Assembly: GCA_937922795.1 (NCBI GenBank)
Contig: CALAJK010000110.1
Span: 1-39,506 of the forward strand
Direction: 5' to 3'
Origin: an uncultured Anaerolineae bacterium
Lineage (GTDB): Bacteria; Chloroflexota; Anaerolineae; Aggregatilineales; Phototrophicaceae
DNA: 39,506 nucleotides
Part shown: in pieces, positions 17,954 through 28,872 of the stretch
Layout: each line of letters opens with the position of its first letter
Position numbering within the stretch: the first letter of the stretch is position 1
Notes under the pieces: generated by a model
What the model saw: only the letters and a program-made list of their open reading frames with translations
What the model was told of the DNA's origin: nothing
The model's database searches: none
Translations under genes and position numbers: made by a program

Positions 17954-18448
17954 ATGAATATCATTCGCGGTTTCGCCACGACGTTCAAACATGTGCTGGA
18001 AGAACCCGTCACCTATCAGTACCCGGAGCAGGTGCGCCCATTCGCCGAACGCTACAAGGGACGCCACCACCTGACGCGCTACGACAACGGGTTGGAGAAG
18101 TGCATCGGCTGCGCGCTGTGCGCGGCGGCCTGCCCGGCTGATGCCATCTGGGTCGAGGCGGCGGAGAACACCGATGAGGAGCGCTACAGCCCTGGCGAGC
18201 GCTACGCCAAGACCTATGAGATCAACATGCTGCGCTGCATCTTCTGCGGCTACTGCGAAGACGCGTGCCCGACGGAGGCGATCATCCTGGGGCACGAGCA
18301 CCGGCTGAGCTTCACCGACCGGCGCGACGCCATTTTCACCAAGGAGATGCTGCTGGACCCCGTGCCGGAGGGCGGCCGCCCGACGCCCCAGCGGGTGGAG
18401 CCGGGGACGTTCGACCGCGCCATCCCGGACATGGAAGACCCGAAGTAG
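17954..18448 (+). CDS. nuoI: NADH-quinone oxidoreductase subunit I
   Basis: This 164-residue 8Fe ferredoxin passes electrons to N2. The two cluster motifs are complete: Cys50, 53, 56 and 60 (CIGCALCAAACP) and Cys95, 98, 101 and 105 (CIFCGYCEDACP), forming N6a and N6b. The N-terminal amphipathic segment typical of membrane-docked NuoI (residues 1-15) is present. AGGAG lies upstream of the ATG. A gap of 148 bp separates it from nuoJ, much wider than the other gaps in the operon, and it contains a strong hairpin. Confidence 0.97.
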   Translation: MNIIRGFATTFKHVLEEPVTYQYPEQVRPFAERYKGRHHLTRYDNGLEKCIGCALCAAACPADAIWVEAAENTDEERYSPGERYAKTYEINMLRCIFCGYCEDACPTEAIILGHEHRLSFTDRRDAIFTKEMLLDPVPEGGRPTPQRVEPGTFDRAIPDMEDPK

Positions 18449-18506
18449 CCCGTACTCACCCGCGCCGGTCAGGGGGGAGCGGTGACCACAGAACTCAGAG
18501 AGCTGA

Positions 18507-18541
18507 CGCGCCGGAGTTCGCCAGTGTTGAACTCTGGCGCG
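18507..18541 (+). terminator. Hairpin between nuoI and nuoJ
   Basis: CGCGCCGGAGTTC at 18507-18519 pairs with GAACTCTGGCGCG at 18529-18541. This makes a 13-bp stem with one G-U pair and a nine-base loop. The bases after it (CTTTGCGCT) give only a short T-run, so it would be a partial terminator, a processing site or a message stabiliser within the operon. It is the only gap of this size inside nuo. Confidence 0.55.
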
Positions 18542-18596
18542 CTTTGCGCTAAACTGCACAACCGTTGACCAGCGCCCTGATTTTAGGATCAAGCCT

Positions 18597-19904
18597 ATGA
18601 CGGAATTGGTGCTTTTCTTAGTGGTCGGCGGAGTCGCCATCGTGGCCGCCGCGCTGATGCTCCTGAGCGAAAACGCGGTTTACAGCGCGCTGTGGCTGAT
18701 CGTCAACTTCGCCTGCGTGGCGCTGCTGTACGTGATGCTGGACGCCCCCTTCCTGGCGATGACCCAGATCGCGGTATACGCCGGCGCGATCATGGTGCTG
18801 TTCCTGTTCGTCATCATGCTGCTGGGCGCGGAACGCATGGTGTCGCAGGCGCGCCAGTTCCGCTGGCTGACGCCGACCGTGCTGCTGCTGGCGGCGGCTT
18901 TCTTGGTGCTGACGAGCGTAGCGATCATCCAAGGACAGATCGACCTGCAGGGGCCATCCACCCGGCCGCCGCTGCTGCGCGTCGTCCACGCCGCCACTGA
19001 CGCCGGCCCGGTGGACGTGTATGTGAACGGCGAACTGGCGGCCGAGGGCGTGCGCTTCGGCGCGGCGACCGAATTCGCCGCGGCGCCGCTGGGCGAGGCG
19101 ACCGTGGCGCTCCACGCCGCCGGCTCGCCAACGCCGCTGCTGACCTCGACTTTCACCTTGGAGTCAGACGCGGCGAAGACTTTGAACGCCTACACCGTCA
19201 TCGCCTACGGCGTGGGCGCGAACGCGACGCTGGCGCTGCTGCCCGATGATCTGGAAACGCCGGAGCGCCGCACTGCCCGCGTGACGGTCTTCAACGCTTT
19301 CTCGCGGCCGATCGATCTGGTGGATTTCGGCGTGGAGAACCCGACTGTTCAGGATGAGCGCATCCTCATCGAAGGCCTAGCGCCGGGCGAAGCTTTTACC
19401 CTGCCGCCTGTGCCGGAGAACACCGACCTGCGGCCCTACGCCTTCACCGAGGCTGGTTCGCTCATCAACGTGCTGTTCCGGCTGAACAACCCTGAACTGT
19501 ACCGGATTGTCCGGGAGCAGTCGCAGTTGATGGTGGTGATGGAAGAGCGCATCGCCGATGGCACTGCCACAGGTTCGACCCGCGCCTTCACCGCCCTGCT
19601 GGACAGCCGCACCGCCCCGCGCTTCGGCAGCCCCCAGGGCATCGGCGAACTGCTGTTCACGCGCTACATGCTGCCGCTGCAGATGGTCGCGGTGCTGCTG
19701 CTGGCCGCCATGATCGGCGTGATCGTGCTGACGCACAAGGACGACTTCACCCCGCGCCGCCGGGATGTGCGCCGCCGCGTCATCAAGCCGCTCACCCGCG
19801 TGCTGTCGGCGCAGATCGGGCACGATGTCTTGCAGCCTGAACCCACGGGCGGCGCGCCGGAACTGCCGCGCGAGACCGAACAGCCTGAGCCGGTGGGCGA
19901 CTGA
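18597..19904 (+). CDS. nuoJ: NADH-quinone oxidoreductase subunit J with a large extracytoplasmic DUF4397-like insert
   Basis: Residues 1-115 hold four membrane helices with the NuoJ signatures [29 protein letters not shown] and the conserved third-helix region. The fifth helix is at 350-380, ending in VIVLTHKDD. Between them lie about 230 residues (117-345) not found in ordinary NuoJ, which is 165-200 residues long; this one is 435. The insert opens [20 protein letters not shown], the signature of DUF4397 domains of exported bacterial proteins. A second, weaker copy seems to start near residue 226 ([19 protein letters not shown]). There is no frameshift, and the open frame and composition are like those of the neighbours. 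The known NuoJ topology puts this loop on the outer face. The C-terminus is extended by about 50 charged residues. AGGA precedes the ATG. Function of the insert is unknown. Confidence 0.93.
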   Translation: MTELVLFLVVGGVAIVAAALMLLSENAVYSALWLIVNFACVALLYVMLDAPFLAMTQIAVYAGAIMVLFLFVIMLLGAERMVSQARQFRWLTPTVLLLAAAFLVLTSVAIIQGQIDLQGPSTRPPLLRVVHAATDAGPVDVYVNGELAAEGVRFGAATEFAAAPLGEATVALHAAGSPTPLLTSTFTLESDAAKTLNAYTVIAYGVGANATLALLPDDLETPERRTARVTVFNAFSRPIDLVDFGVENPTVQDERILIEGLAPGEAFTLPPVPENTDLRPYAFTEAGSLINVLFRLNNPELYRIVREQSQLMVVMEERIADGTATGSTRAFTALLDSRTAPRFGSPQGIGELLFTRYMLPLQMVAVLLLAAMIGVIVLTHKDDFTPRRRDVRRRVIKPLTRVLSAQIGHDVLQPEPTGGAPELPRETEQPEPVGD

Positions 19905-19923
19905 GCCGAGGAGCGAACGTCTC

Positions 19924-20229
19924 ATGTCTGTGCAGATCGAAGCCTACGTGATCCTGAGCGCGGTGCTGTTCATCCTGGGGGCGATGGGTGTGCTGCTGCG
20001 CCGCAACGCCATCCTGGTGTTCATGTCGGTCGAGCTGATGCTGAACGCAGCCAACCTGGCGCTGGTGGCCTTCGCTCGCCAGTGGAACCAGATGGATGGG
20101 CACATCTTCGTGTTCTTCGTGATGACGGTGGCGGCGGCGGAGGTGGCCATCGGCCTGGCGCTGATCGTCGCCATCTTCCGCACCAAGCAGAGCATCAACC
20201 TGGATGAACTGCATCAGTTGGAAGGCTAA
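19924..20229 (+). CDS. nuoK: NADH-quinone oxidoreductase subunit K
   Basis: The 101-residue protein has three membrane helices and the usual length. It carries the two conserved acidic residues of the proton path, in the contexts [16 protein letters not shown] and [25 protein letters not shown] lies ahead of the ATG at 19924; the open frame upstream overlaps the nuoJ tail and is not coding. NuoK is homologous to MrpC antiporter subunits and lies between NuoJ and NuoN in the membrane arm. Confidence 0.97.
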   Translation: MSVQIEAYVILSAVLFILGAMGVLLRRNAILVFMSVELMLNAANLALVAFARQWNQMDGHIFVFFVMTVAAAEVAIGLALIVAIFRTKQSINLDELHQLEG

Positions 20230-20298
20230 CGGGCCGCGCTGAGCGCATACCAGCCTGGCCAGCCGCCAGGTTCAGTACCCAGTGCTGAAGGGATTTCT

Positions 20299-22662
<2,364 letters not shown>

Positions 22663-22703
22663 GCGACGGTTGGTGAACCGCACTTCCATCGAGGGGAGTA
22701 CCT

Positions 22704-24260
22704 ATGCCTGAGGTCAGTTCCGCTGTATCGCTCACGTCGGTGATGCTCTTCATCCCGATCGTGGGCTTGATCATCCTGCTGTTCCTGCGCGAGGACACCC
22801 AGCGCGAGGCCATCAAGTACTCGGCGCTGGCGACCAGCCTGCTCACGTTTGCGGCGTCGGTGCTGCTGTGGCTGGGCTTCAACACCAGCCAGCCGGGGCT
22901 GCAGTTCGCCCAACGCGGCGAGTGGATCACCTCGCTGAACATCTCCTACTACGTGGGCGTGGATGGGCTGAGCCTGCTGCTGGTGATGCTGACGACGTTC
23001 ATCATGCCGCTGGCGATTCTGGCGTCCTTCCGCACCGGCGTGCTAGAGGAACGCGGGCGGCAGAAGCTGTACTATGCGTTCATGCTGCTGCTCGAATTCG
23101 CCATGCTGGGCGTGTTCGTCGCCCAAGATTTGTTCCTGTTCTACATCTTCTGGGAAGTGACGCTCGTGCCGATGTACTTCCTGATCGGCATTTGGGGCGC
23201 GGAGCAGCGCATCTACGCCGCCGTCAAGTTCTTCCTGTACACCATGGCCGGCTCGATCCTGATGCTGCTGGCAGTGCTGTTCGTCGGCACGCAGGCGGGC
23301 ACGTTCGCCGTCCCGGACATCATCGCCGGCGTCCAGAACGGGACGATCAACTTCCCCTTTGACGGCATATTCAGCACCCAGTCGTTCCTGTTCCTGGGCT
23401 TCTTGATCGCCTTCGCCATCAAAGTGCCGATCTGGCCGCTGCACAGCTGGCTGCCGGATGCCCACGTGCAGGCCCCTACTGCCGGCTCGGTCATCCTGGC
23501 GGGCGTGCTGCTGAAACTGGGCACTTACGGCATCGTGCGCTTCTGCCTGCCGATGTTCCCGGAGGCGTCGGTCGCCTGGGCGCCAGTGGTGGCGGCGCTG
23601 GCCGTGATCGGCATCATCTACGGCGCGTGGGTCAGCTACGCTCAGACGGATGTCAAGAAGCTGGTCGCTTATTCGTCGGTGAGCCACCTAGGGTTCGTCG
23701 TGCTGGGCATCTTTGCGCTCAACCAGCAGGGCATCGCTGGGGCCATCCTGCAAATGGTCAACCACGGCATCAGCACCGGCGGCTTGTTTTTGATGGTCGG
23801 GATGCTGTACGAACGCCGCCATACCAAAGCGCTGAACGCTTTCGGCGGCATCTGGAAAGTGCTGCCGGTCTTCGGCGGCATCAGCCTGGTCATCACGCTC
23901 AGCAGCATGGGGCTGCCCGGCCTGAACGGCTTCGTCGGCGAGTTCACCATCCTGCTGGGGTCGTTCGGCAGCCAGTATCTGGGCTTCTTCTTCACCCTGT
24001 TCGCCACGATCGGGGTCATCCTGGCGGCGGTGTACATGCTGTACATGTTCCAGAAGGTGTTCATGGGCGAGCTGGACAAGGAAGAGAACAAGAACCTGCC
24101 GGCGCTGCACTGGCAGGAGCTGGCGGTGCTGGTCCCGATCGTCATCCTGATCTTCTGGATCGGCCTGCAGCCGGGCGTCTTCTTCAGCTCGATGGACGCC
24201 AGCGTGAACCAACTGGTGACGCAGGTGACAGATGTGGCTGCCAGCGTGGCGCTGCGCTGA
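22704..24260 (+). CDS. nuoM: NADH-quinone oxidoreductase subunit M
   Basis: The product has 518 residues and about fourteen membrane helices. It is an antiporter-like proton-pumping subunit with the helix-5 Glu in FYIFWEVTLVPMYFLIGIWG and the Lys region FAIKVPIWPLHSWLPDAHVQAPTAGS typical of NuoM. The sequence VKKLVAYSSVSHLGFV marks the second Lys-bearing half. GAGGGGAG precedes the ATG. Unlike NuoL, NuoH and NuoJ in this operon it is of ordinary length and has no insert. It lies between NuoL and NuoN in the membrane arm. Confidence 0.97.
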   Translation: MPEVSSAVSLTSVMLFIPIVGLIILLFLREDTQREAIKYSALATSLLTFAASVLLWLGFNTSQPGLQFAQRGEWITSLNISYYVGVDGLSLLLVMLTTFIMPLAILASFRTGVLEERGRQKLYYAFMLLLEFAMLGVFVAQDLFLFYIFWEVTLVPMYFLIGIWGAEQRIYAAVKFFLYTMAGSILMLLAVLFVGTQAGTFAVPDIIAGVQNGTINFPFDGIFSTQSFLFLGFLIAFAIKVPIWPLHSWLPDAHVQAPTAGSVILAGVLLKLGTYGIVRFCLPMFPEASVAWAPVVAALAVIGIIYGAWVSYAQTDVKKLVAYSSVSHLGFVVLGIFALNQQGIAGAILQMVNHGISTGGLFLMVGMLYERRHTKALNAFGGIWKVLPVFGGISLVITLSSMGLPGLNGFVGEFTILLGSFGSQYLGFFFTLFATIGVILAAVYMLYMFQKVFMGELDKEENKNLPALHWQELAVLVPIVILIFWIGLQPGVFFSSMDASVNQLVTQVTDVAASVALR

Positions 24261-24280
24261 GCTGAGCGCAGTCGTCGCTG

Positions 24281-24303
24281 GGGGCGGGCGCTGAACCCGC
24301 CCC
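24281..24303 (+). other. GC-rich hairpin between nuoM and nuoN
   Basis: GGGGCGGG at 24281-24288 can pair with CCCGCCCC at 24296-24303 around a seven-base loop. No T-run follows, so it is unlikely to end transcription by itself. It lies in the 84-bp nuoM-nuoN gap and could affect message stability or processing. Confidence 0.4.
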
Positions 24304-24344
24304 AAACTTGAACTGGCTTTATCGGGGATGGTCAGGGGTACAGT

Positions 24345-25859
24345 ATGTTCGAAATCCCAACGTTAGAAGCCCTCAATCTAGCGCCTGCGCTCCCCGCCAT
24401 CAGCTTGGCGTTCGGCGTGTGCGTGCTGCTGCTGCTCGATCTGTTGGTCGTGCCTAAGGACCGCAAAGAGATCACGGCCTGGCTGGCGCTGGCCGGCATT
24501 GGCGTTAGCTTCGTGCTCAACCTGGCGGTGTTCAACCAGACCGCCGACGCCTTTCTGGGGATGTTCGTGGCCGACCAGTTCAGCGGTTTCCTGAACATCG
24601 TCATCCTGGTGGGAGCGGCCATCAGCATCCTGCTGAGCATGGATTACCTCAAGCGGACGCAGATCGAACGCGGCGAGTACTATTCGCTGATGCTCATGAG
24701 CGTCAGCGGCATGATGTTCATGGCCAGCGCCAACGACCTGGTGATGGTGTTCATCGCCCTGGAGCTGCTGAGCATCCCGCTGTACGTGCTGGCGGCCTTC
24801 CGCGCGCCGGAGGCGAAGTCTGAAGAAAGCGGCATGAAGTACTTCATTCTAGGGGCGTTCTCCAGCGCGTTCTTCGTCTACGGCGCGGCGCTCATCTACG
24901 GCGCGACCGGCACGACTAACCTGCCGGCCATCTTTCAAGCGGTGACGGCGATTGTGGCCGCGGGCGGCAGCCCCATGTTCCTGCTGCTGGTGGGGGCTGG
25001 CCTGCTGCTGGTCGGCCTGGGTTTCAAGGTGGCCGTCGTGCCGTTCCACATGTGGACGCCTGATGTGTATGAAGGCGCGCCGACGCCGGTCACAGCCTTC
25101 ATGAGCGTGGGCGCGAAAGCGGGTGGCTTCGCGGCGCTGCTGCGGATTTTGGCGGTGGCGCTGCCGTCGTTCGTGCTGGCCGACGGCCAGACGACCGCCG
25201 CGTGGCAGCAGCTCGCCTGGCTGGTGTCGGCGGCCACGCTCATCCTCGGCAACATCGTGGCCATCGCCCAGAGCGACATCAAGCGGATGCTGGCCTATTC
25301 GTCCATCGCTCACGCCGGATATATCTTCATGGCGGTGGCAGCGGCTGGCACGCAGGGCATGGCGGACGCGGCGGTGCAGGCGGCGCTGCTGTATCTGCTG
25401 GCCTACACGTTCACCAATCTGGGCGCCTTCGGCGTGGCGATGGCCGTCGAGAAGGACGACGGCGCTGGCACGCGCCTGGACGATTTCATCGGCCTGGCGA
25501 AAACCCGGCCCGATCTGGCGCTGATGATGGCGCTGTTCATGCTCAGCCTGACGGGCATCCCGCTGACTTCCGGTTTCCTGGGCAAGTTCGTGGTGTTCAA
25601 AGCCACGCTGGACGCCGGGCTCGTGCCGCTGGCGGTCATCGGCGTGGTGACCAGCGTGATCAGCGCGTTCTATTATGTGCGTGTGATCGTCAATATGTAC
25701 CTGCGAGAAGGCGAGGGCGACCCGGCGGCGGGCGCGACGCGCTACGTCAACTGGGGTGTCTATGCGGCGGCGGCGGGCACGCTCATCATGGGCGTGTTCC
25801 CGGTCGTGGTCACCAACCTGACCGACGCCGTCACTCTGGCGGCGACCGTCATCCGCTGA
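24345..25859 (+). CDS. nuoN: NADH-quinone oxidoreductase subunit N
   Basis: The 504-residue product is the third antiporter-like pump subunit, nearest to NuoK. The helix-5 Glu is in MVFIALELLSIPLYVLAAF and the Lys in GLGFKVAVVPFHMWTPDVYEGAPTPVTAF; the second-half Lys lies in SDIKRMLAYSSIAHAGYIFM. The length is standard. AGGGG lies before the ATG. It is the last complex I gene, followed within 30 bases by a strong hairpin terminator. Confidence 0.97.
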   Translation: MFEIPTLEALNLAPALPAISLAFGVCVLLLLDLLVVPKDRKEITAWLALAGIGVSFVLNLAVFNQTADAFLGMFVADQFSGFLNIVILVGAAISILLSMDYLKRTQIERGEYYSLMLMSVSGMMFMASANDLVMVFIALELLSIPLYVLAAFRAPEAKSEESGMKYFILGAFSSAFFVYGAALIYGATGTTNLPAIFQAVTAIVAAGGSPMFLLLVGAGLLLVGLGFKVAVVPFHMWTPDVYEGAPTPVTAFMSVGAKAGGFAALLRILAVALPSFVLADGQTTAAWQQLAWLVSAATLILGNIVAIAQSDIKRMLAYSSIAHAGYIFMAVAAAGTQGMADAAVQAALLYLLAYTFTNLGAFGVAMAVEKDDGAGTRLDDFIGLAKTRPDLALMMALFMLSLTGIPLTSGFLGKFVVFKATLDAGLVPLAVIGVVTSVISAFYYVRVIVNMYLREGEGDPAAGATRYVNWGVYAAAAGTLIMGVFPVVVTNLTDAVTLAATVIR

Positions 25860-25884
25860 CCGCCATTCCTAACGCGTTCTGGTC

Positions 25885-25921
25885 ATAAATGGGACTGCAC
25901 AAACCCGGCAGTCCCATTTAT
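25885..25921 (+). terminator. Terminator of the nuo operon
   Basis: The arm at 25885-25898 (ATAAATGGGACTGC) is exactly complementary to 25908-25921, giving a 14-bp stem with a nine-base loop. The descending arm itself ends in ATTTAT and continues into ATTGG, so the A/T-rich base of the stem supplies both the A and T runs. Termination could work on either strand. Confidence 0.85.
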
Positions 25922-25966
25922 ATTGGTGAAGTTCAGGCGCGACGAGAAAGTAGGCGACCTGCGTTG

Positions 25967-26881
25967 ATGAGTCGAACCCAGCGTGACGGCCTGCTGCTGA
26001 TTTTGGTATCAGCGGCCGGCTATTCTTTTCTGTCGGTGTTCACCAAATGGGTGTACGCCAGCGGCCTTGATGACCCGCTGGATGTGCTGATCTGGCGTTT
26101 CATCATCGCGGCGCCGGCCATGTGGGGCGGGCTGTGGCTGAGCCGGCGGCGCGGGACGCCTGCCCGGTCGGCGGCGCTGCCCTGGCGCTGGCTGCTGGCG
26201 ATGGGGGTACTGTTCGGCGTGGTGGCGCTGGTGGCGTTTCAGGCGCTGGCGCGGCTGCCGGCCAGCCTGTACACCGTGCTGATCTACACCTACCCGGCGA
26301 TGGTGGCGCTGGGCGCGCTGCTGTTCGGCGAGCGCTTGCCGGCCCGCAGCTGGGCGGCGCTGGGGCTGATGTTCATCGGCGTGGCGCTGACCATGCCCAA
26401 CTTCGCCGCCAGCTTTGAGGGCGCCGAGCCGCTGGGCGTGGCGCTGGCGCTGGCCAACGCGGCGCTGTACGCGGCGTACATCCTGCTCAGCAGCCGGCTG
26501 CTGCGCGGCGCGGGCGGCGGGGCCCAGGCGGGGGCCTGGAGCATCACCGGCTCGCTGCTCTTCTGCCTGGTAATCGCCGCCGCGCGCGGCCTGCAAACGC
26601 CCGCCGCGCCGGTCGCCTGGGCTGGCCTGCTGGGGGTGGCGGTGATCTCGACCGCTGTGCCGGTGTTCACGTTCTACGCGGGGATGAGCCGCCTGGGTCC
26701 GGCGCAGGCCTCGCTGCTGAGCACGGTCGAGCCGGTGATGACGCTGACCTGGGCGGCGCTGCTGCTGGGCGAGCTGCTGCTGCCAGCGCAGCTCGTGGGC
26801 GCGGCCTGCGTGCTGGGCGGCCTGGTGCTGCTGCAGCTCCGGCCTGGGCGGCGGCTGGCGGCGCAGGGAGGGCAGTCATGA
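25967..26881 (+). CDS. EamA/DMT-family membrane transporter (first of a pair)
   Basis: The product has 304 residues and ten predicted membrane helices in two EamA halves. It opens with GLLLILVSAAGYSFLSVFTKW, and the second half ends TVEPVMTLTWAALLLGELL, the hallmark of drug/metabolite transporters. I start at 25967, because the longer frame to 25889 would run through the nuo terminator. The substrate of such proteins (amino acids, nucleosides and other metabolites) cannot be told from sequence. The stop overlaps the start of the second EamA gene as ATGA, so the two are translated together and may form a heterodimer or be a simple duplication. Confidence 0.9.
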   Translation: MSRTQRDGLLLILVSAAGYSFLSVFTKWVYASGLDDPLDVLIWRFIIAAPAMWGGLWLSRRRGTPARSAALPWRWLLAMGVLFGVVALVAFQALARLPASLYTVLIYTYPAMVALGALLFGERLPARSWAALGLMFIGVALTMPNFAASFEGAEPLGVALALANAALYAAYILLSSRLLRGAGGGAQAGAWSITGSLLFCLVIAAARGLQTPAAPVAWAGLLGVAVISTAVPVFTFYAGMSRLGPAQASLLSTVEPVMTLTWAALLLGELLLPAQLVGAACVLGGLVLLQLRPGRRLAAQGGQS

Positions 26882-27804
26882 GCGACGATCCCCGGCGCGG
26901 TGTGGTGTACATGCTGCTGGCCGCCGTAGGCTATTCGTTCTTCAGCATCTGGGTGAAAGCCGTCCAGGCCGCGGGCATGACGCCGCTGGATATCGCCCTG
27001 TGGCGCTTCCTGCTGGCGGCTCCGCTGTTCTGGCTGGCGCTGCGGCTGCTGCGCCTGCCCCCGCCGGAGCGCCGGCTGCCGCGCCTGAAGCTGCTGGGCG
27101 TGGGGACGTTCATCGCCCTGGCGGCATTGTCGGCGTTCACCGGCTTGCAGTATCTGCCCGCCAGCACCTTCATCGTCCTCTTTTACACCTACCCCTCGCT
27201 CGTCGCCATCCTCTCAGCGCTGCTGGGCGACCGGCTGCCGCCCCGCGGCTGGGCGGCGCTCGGCCTCACCCTGCTCGGCGTGGCGCTGACCGTGCCGGAT
27301 TTCGGGCAGGGGCTGTCGGATAACAACTGGCTCGGCGTGATCCTGGCGCTGTTCAACGCGTTCGTAGTGGCGGCCTACTACATCGTCAGCGGGCGGGTGC
27401 TGCGCGGCTACCGCGCCATCAACCAGGTGGGCGCGTATACCGTCACCGGCGCGCTGCTGGTGTTCCTGGCGCTCGCGCCGTTTCGGACGGTAGCCGCGCC
27501 GCCGCCGGACGCCTGGGGCGGCATCCTCGGCCTGGCCACGCTCAGCACGGTGTTTCCGGTCTTCTTCCTCAACCGCGGCATCCAGCAGTTGGGCGCGCCG
27601 CGCGCTGCCATCCTGGGGATGATCGAGCCGATCCTGACGCTGACTTGGGCGGCGCTGCTGCTAGGCGAGCGCATGCGGCCGGCTCAGCTCGTGGGCGGTG
27701 CGCTGATCCTGGCCAGCATCGCGCTGCTGCAGCTTCCGGGGCTGGCGCGCGGCAAGCCGGCCGCCGCAGCAGTCGAGAGGGTTTACGATGAGGCCATTCG
27801 ATGA
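26878..27804 (+). CDS. EamA/DMT-family membrane transporter (second of a pair)
   Basis: This 308-residue paralogue of the preceding gene has the same ten-helix layout and parallel motifs, for example YSFFSIWVKAVQAAGMTPLDIALWRFLLAAP and MIEPILTLTWAALLLGERMRP. It starts within the stop of the first gene (ATGA at 26878-26881). The shared motifs point to an old tandem duplication that has since diverged. The substrate is unknown. Its last 17 bases overlap the start of the small membrane protein gene downstream. Confidence 0.9.
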   Translation: MSDDPRRGVVYMLLAAVGYSFFSIWVKAVQAAGMTPLDIALWRFLLAAPLFWLALRLLRLPPPERRLPRLKLLGVGTFIALAALSAFTGLQYLPASTFIVLFYTYPSLVAILSALLGDRLPPRGWAALGLTLLGVALTVPDFGQGLSDNNWLGVILALFNAFVVAAYYIVSGRVLRGYRAINQVGAYTVTGALLVFLALAPFRTVAAPPPDAWGGILGLATLSTVFPVFFLNRGIQQLGAPRAAILGMIEPILTLTWAALLLGERMRPAQLVGGALILASIALLQLPGLARGKPAAAAVERVYDEAIR

Positions 27805-28333
27805 CCGCGTCAGCGAGCCGATGCGCGCCCGCCTGCTGATGAACCGGCACGGCACGCTGACGACAGAACAGTGGAAAGATATGGTGTTCGCGCCGCTGGT
27901 GTCGCTGCTGCTGGTGCTGGCGCCGGGAATTGTGGTGCTGGGGCCGCGGCTGGGCGCGCTGGTGTGGGGCGGCTTCGGCCTGGCGGCGCTGTTCGGGCTG
28001 GCGGCGGTGGGGGTGATGCTGGCGCTGCGGGCGCGGCGGTACGCGCGCGCGCCGGTGCATTTTGCGGTGATGCAGGGCGTGCAGGCGCGGCCATTCTGGT
28101 TGTTCTGGCGGCCGGTGATCCTGCGCGGGGAAGATGGAAACCTGGTGCGGTTTTCGAAACAGTTAGCGCCGCACACGCCGGTGCGGCCTGGAACTGATTA
28201 TCTGGTGTACTACCTGCGAGATGGCGATGCGCACGTGCTGTTGAGCCTAGCCCCGGCTGATCATCCCGACGCCGAGCTGTGGCGACCGTCGCCGGCGTTT
28301 GAGGTGCGCTTCAACCGCCGCCAGGCGCGCTGA
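27788..28333 (+). CDS. Conserved-looking small membrane protein of unknown function
   Basis: The 181-residue protein has two adjacent membrane helices (about 34-52 and 57-77) and a soluble C-terminal half with LRGEDGNLVRFSKQL and RPGTDYLVYYLRDGDAHVLLSL, which looks like a beta-rich domain. No family is recognised. ATG 27788 lies inside the end of the EamA gene, so it is the third gene of that cluster. The role is unknown; a helper of the transporter pair is only a guess. Confidence 0.7.
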   Translation: MRPFDDRVSEPMRARLLMNRHGTLTTEQWKDMVFAPLVSLLLVLAPGIVVLGPRLGALVWGGFGLAALFGLAAVGVMLALRARRYARAPVHFAVMQGVQARPFWLFWRPVILRGEDGNLVRFSKQLAPHTPVRPGTDYLVYYLRDGDAHVLLSLAPADHPDAELWRPSPAFEVRFNRRQAR

Positions 28334-28357
28334 AATCGCTCGTCTTCGACCAAAAGC

Positions 28358-28630
28358 CTACATGTTCAGCATGAAGCGCGCCTCACTGGAGCTGAGCGCG
28401 CGGAAGGGATCGCTGGATCGCTCCAACTGGCGCAGCGCTTTTTCAAGCGTTCGGTTGATGGCGGCGATCTGTTCGCGCTCGTCGAGCGACAGCCCCGCCA
28501 GCGCCGCTTGCCCCAGCTCGGGCGGCAGCCCGGCCTGAATCAGCAGGTTGACGGTCGGCGGCGGCAGGTGCAGTTTGCCTTCTCGGTAGTAGGGAGCGTA
28601 GCGCTGGCATCCCGATTTCTGCATGATCAT
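28358..28630 (-). CDS. Small hypothetical helical protein
   Basis: The 90-residue frame starts at ATG 28630 with GAGAG six bases upstream; Met3 is an alternative start. The sequence is a compact set of helices: PPTVNLLIQAGLPPELGQAALAG, then LSLDEREQIAAINRTLEKALRQLERS. There is no membrane segment and only one cysteine (Cys8). It converges with the membrane protein gene, 24 bases away. I recognise no family. It could be a real small gene because it sits alone between convergent and divergent neighbours. Confidence 0.5.
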   Translation of the reverse strand: MIMQKSGCQRYAPYYREGKLHLPPPTVNLLIQAGLPPELGQAALAGLSLDEREQIAAINRTLEKALRQLERSSDPFRALSSSEARFMLNM

Positions 28631-28872
28631 GTGGCACTCTCGATGGATTAGTGAGATAATTGCAACCGTATCTTAACTCAAAATCAACCTTTTGTCACCT
28701 CTTAGCGCGTAAATTATTTCTGAAAATGCGGCGCCGCGATTGGCAGACGCCTATCCTGTCGGTTAATACCAAATTGGATATAGGTAGAGCAAAGATAATC
28801 GTTTATCATAATTATCACTTTCAACAGTTGTGGGCACAGATGCAGACAGTTTGATGTGAGGTTTGACGGACG
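28631..28872. promoter_or_regulatory. AT-rich regulatory gap before the FHA and MarR genes
   Basis: This 242-bp gap is clearly richer in A and T than the rest of the window. It holds the imperfect palindrome GATAATCGTTTATC at 28794-28807, directly followed by another half-site ATAATTATC, and a GATAAT at about 28652. The cluster of GATAA/TTATC half-sites suits a regulator operator, and a MarR-type regulator is encoded 400 bases downstream. -10-like hexamers (GATAAT at 28794) lie among them. No coding sequence is supported. Confidence 0.4.

Noticed and set aside
18945..19631. Idea that the nuoJ insert is a separate gene or a mobile element
   Set aside because: No stop, start, frameshift or inverted repeats at its edges. 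The fifth NuoJ helix follows in the same frame.
25889..25966. Extended start of the first EamA transporter
   Set aside because: It would run through the nuo terminator hairpin and add 26 polar residues before the first membrane helix.
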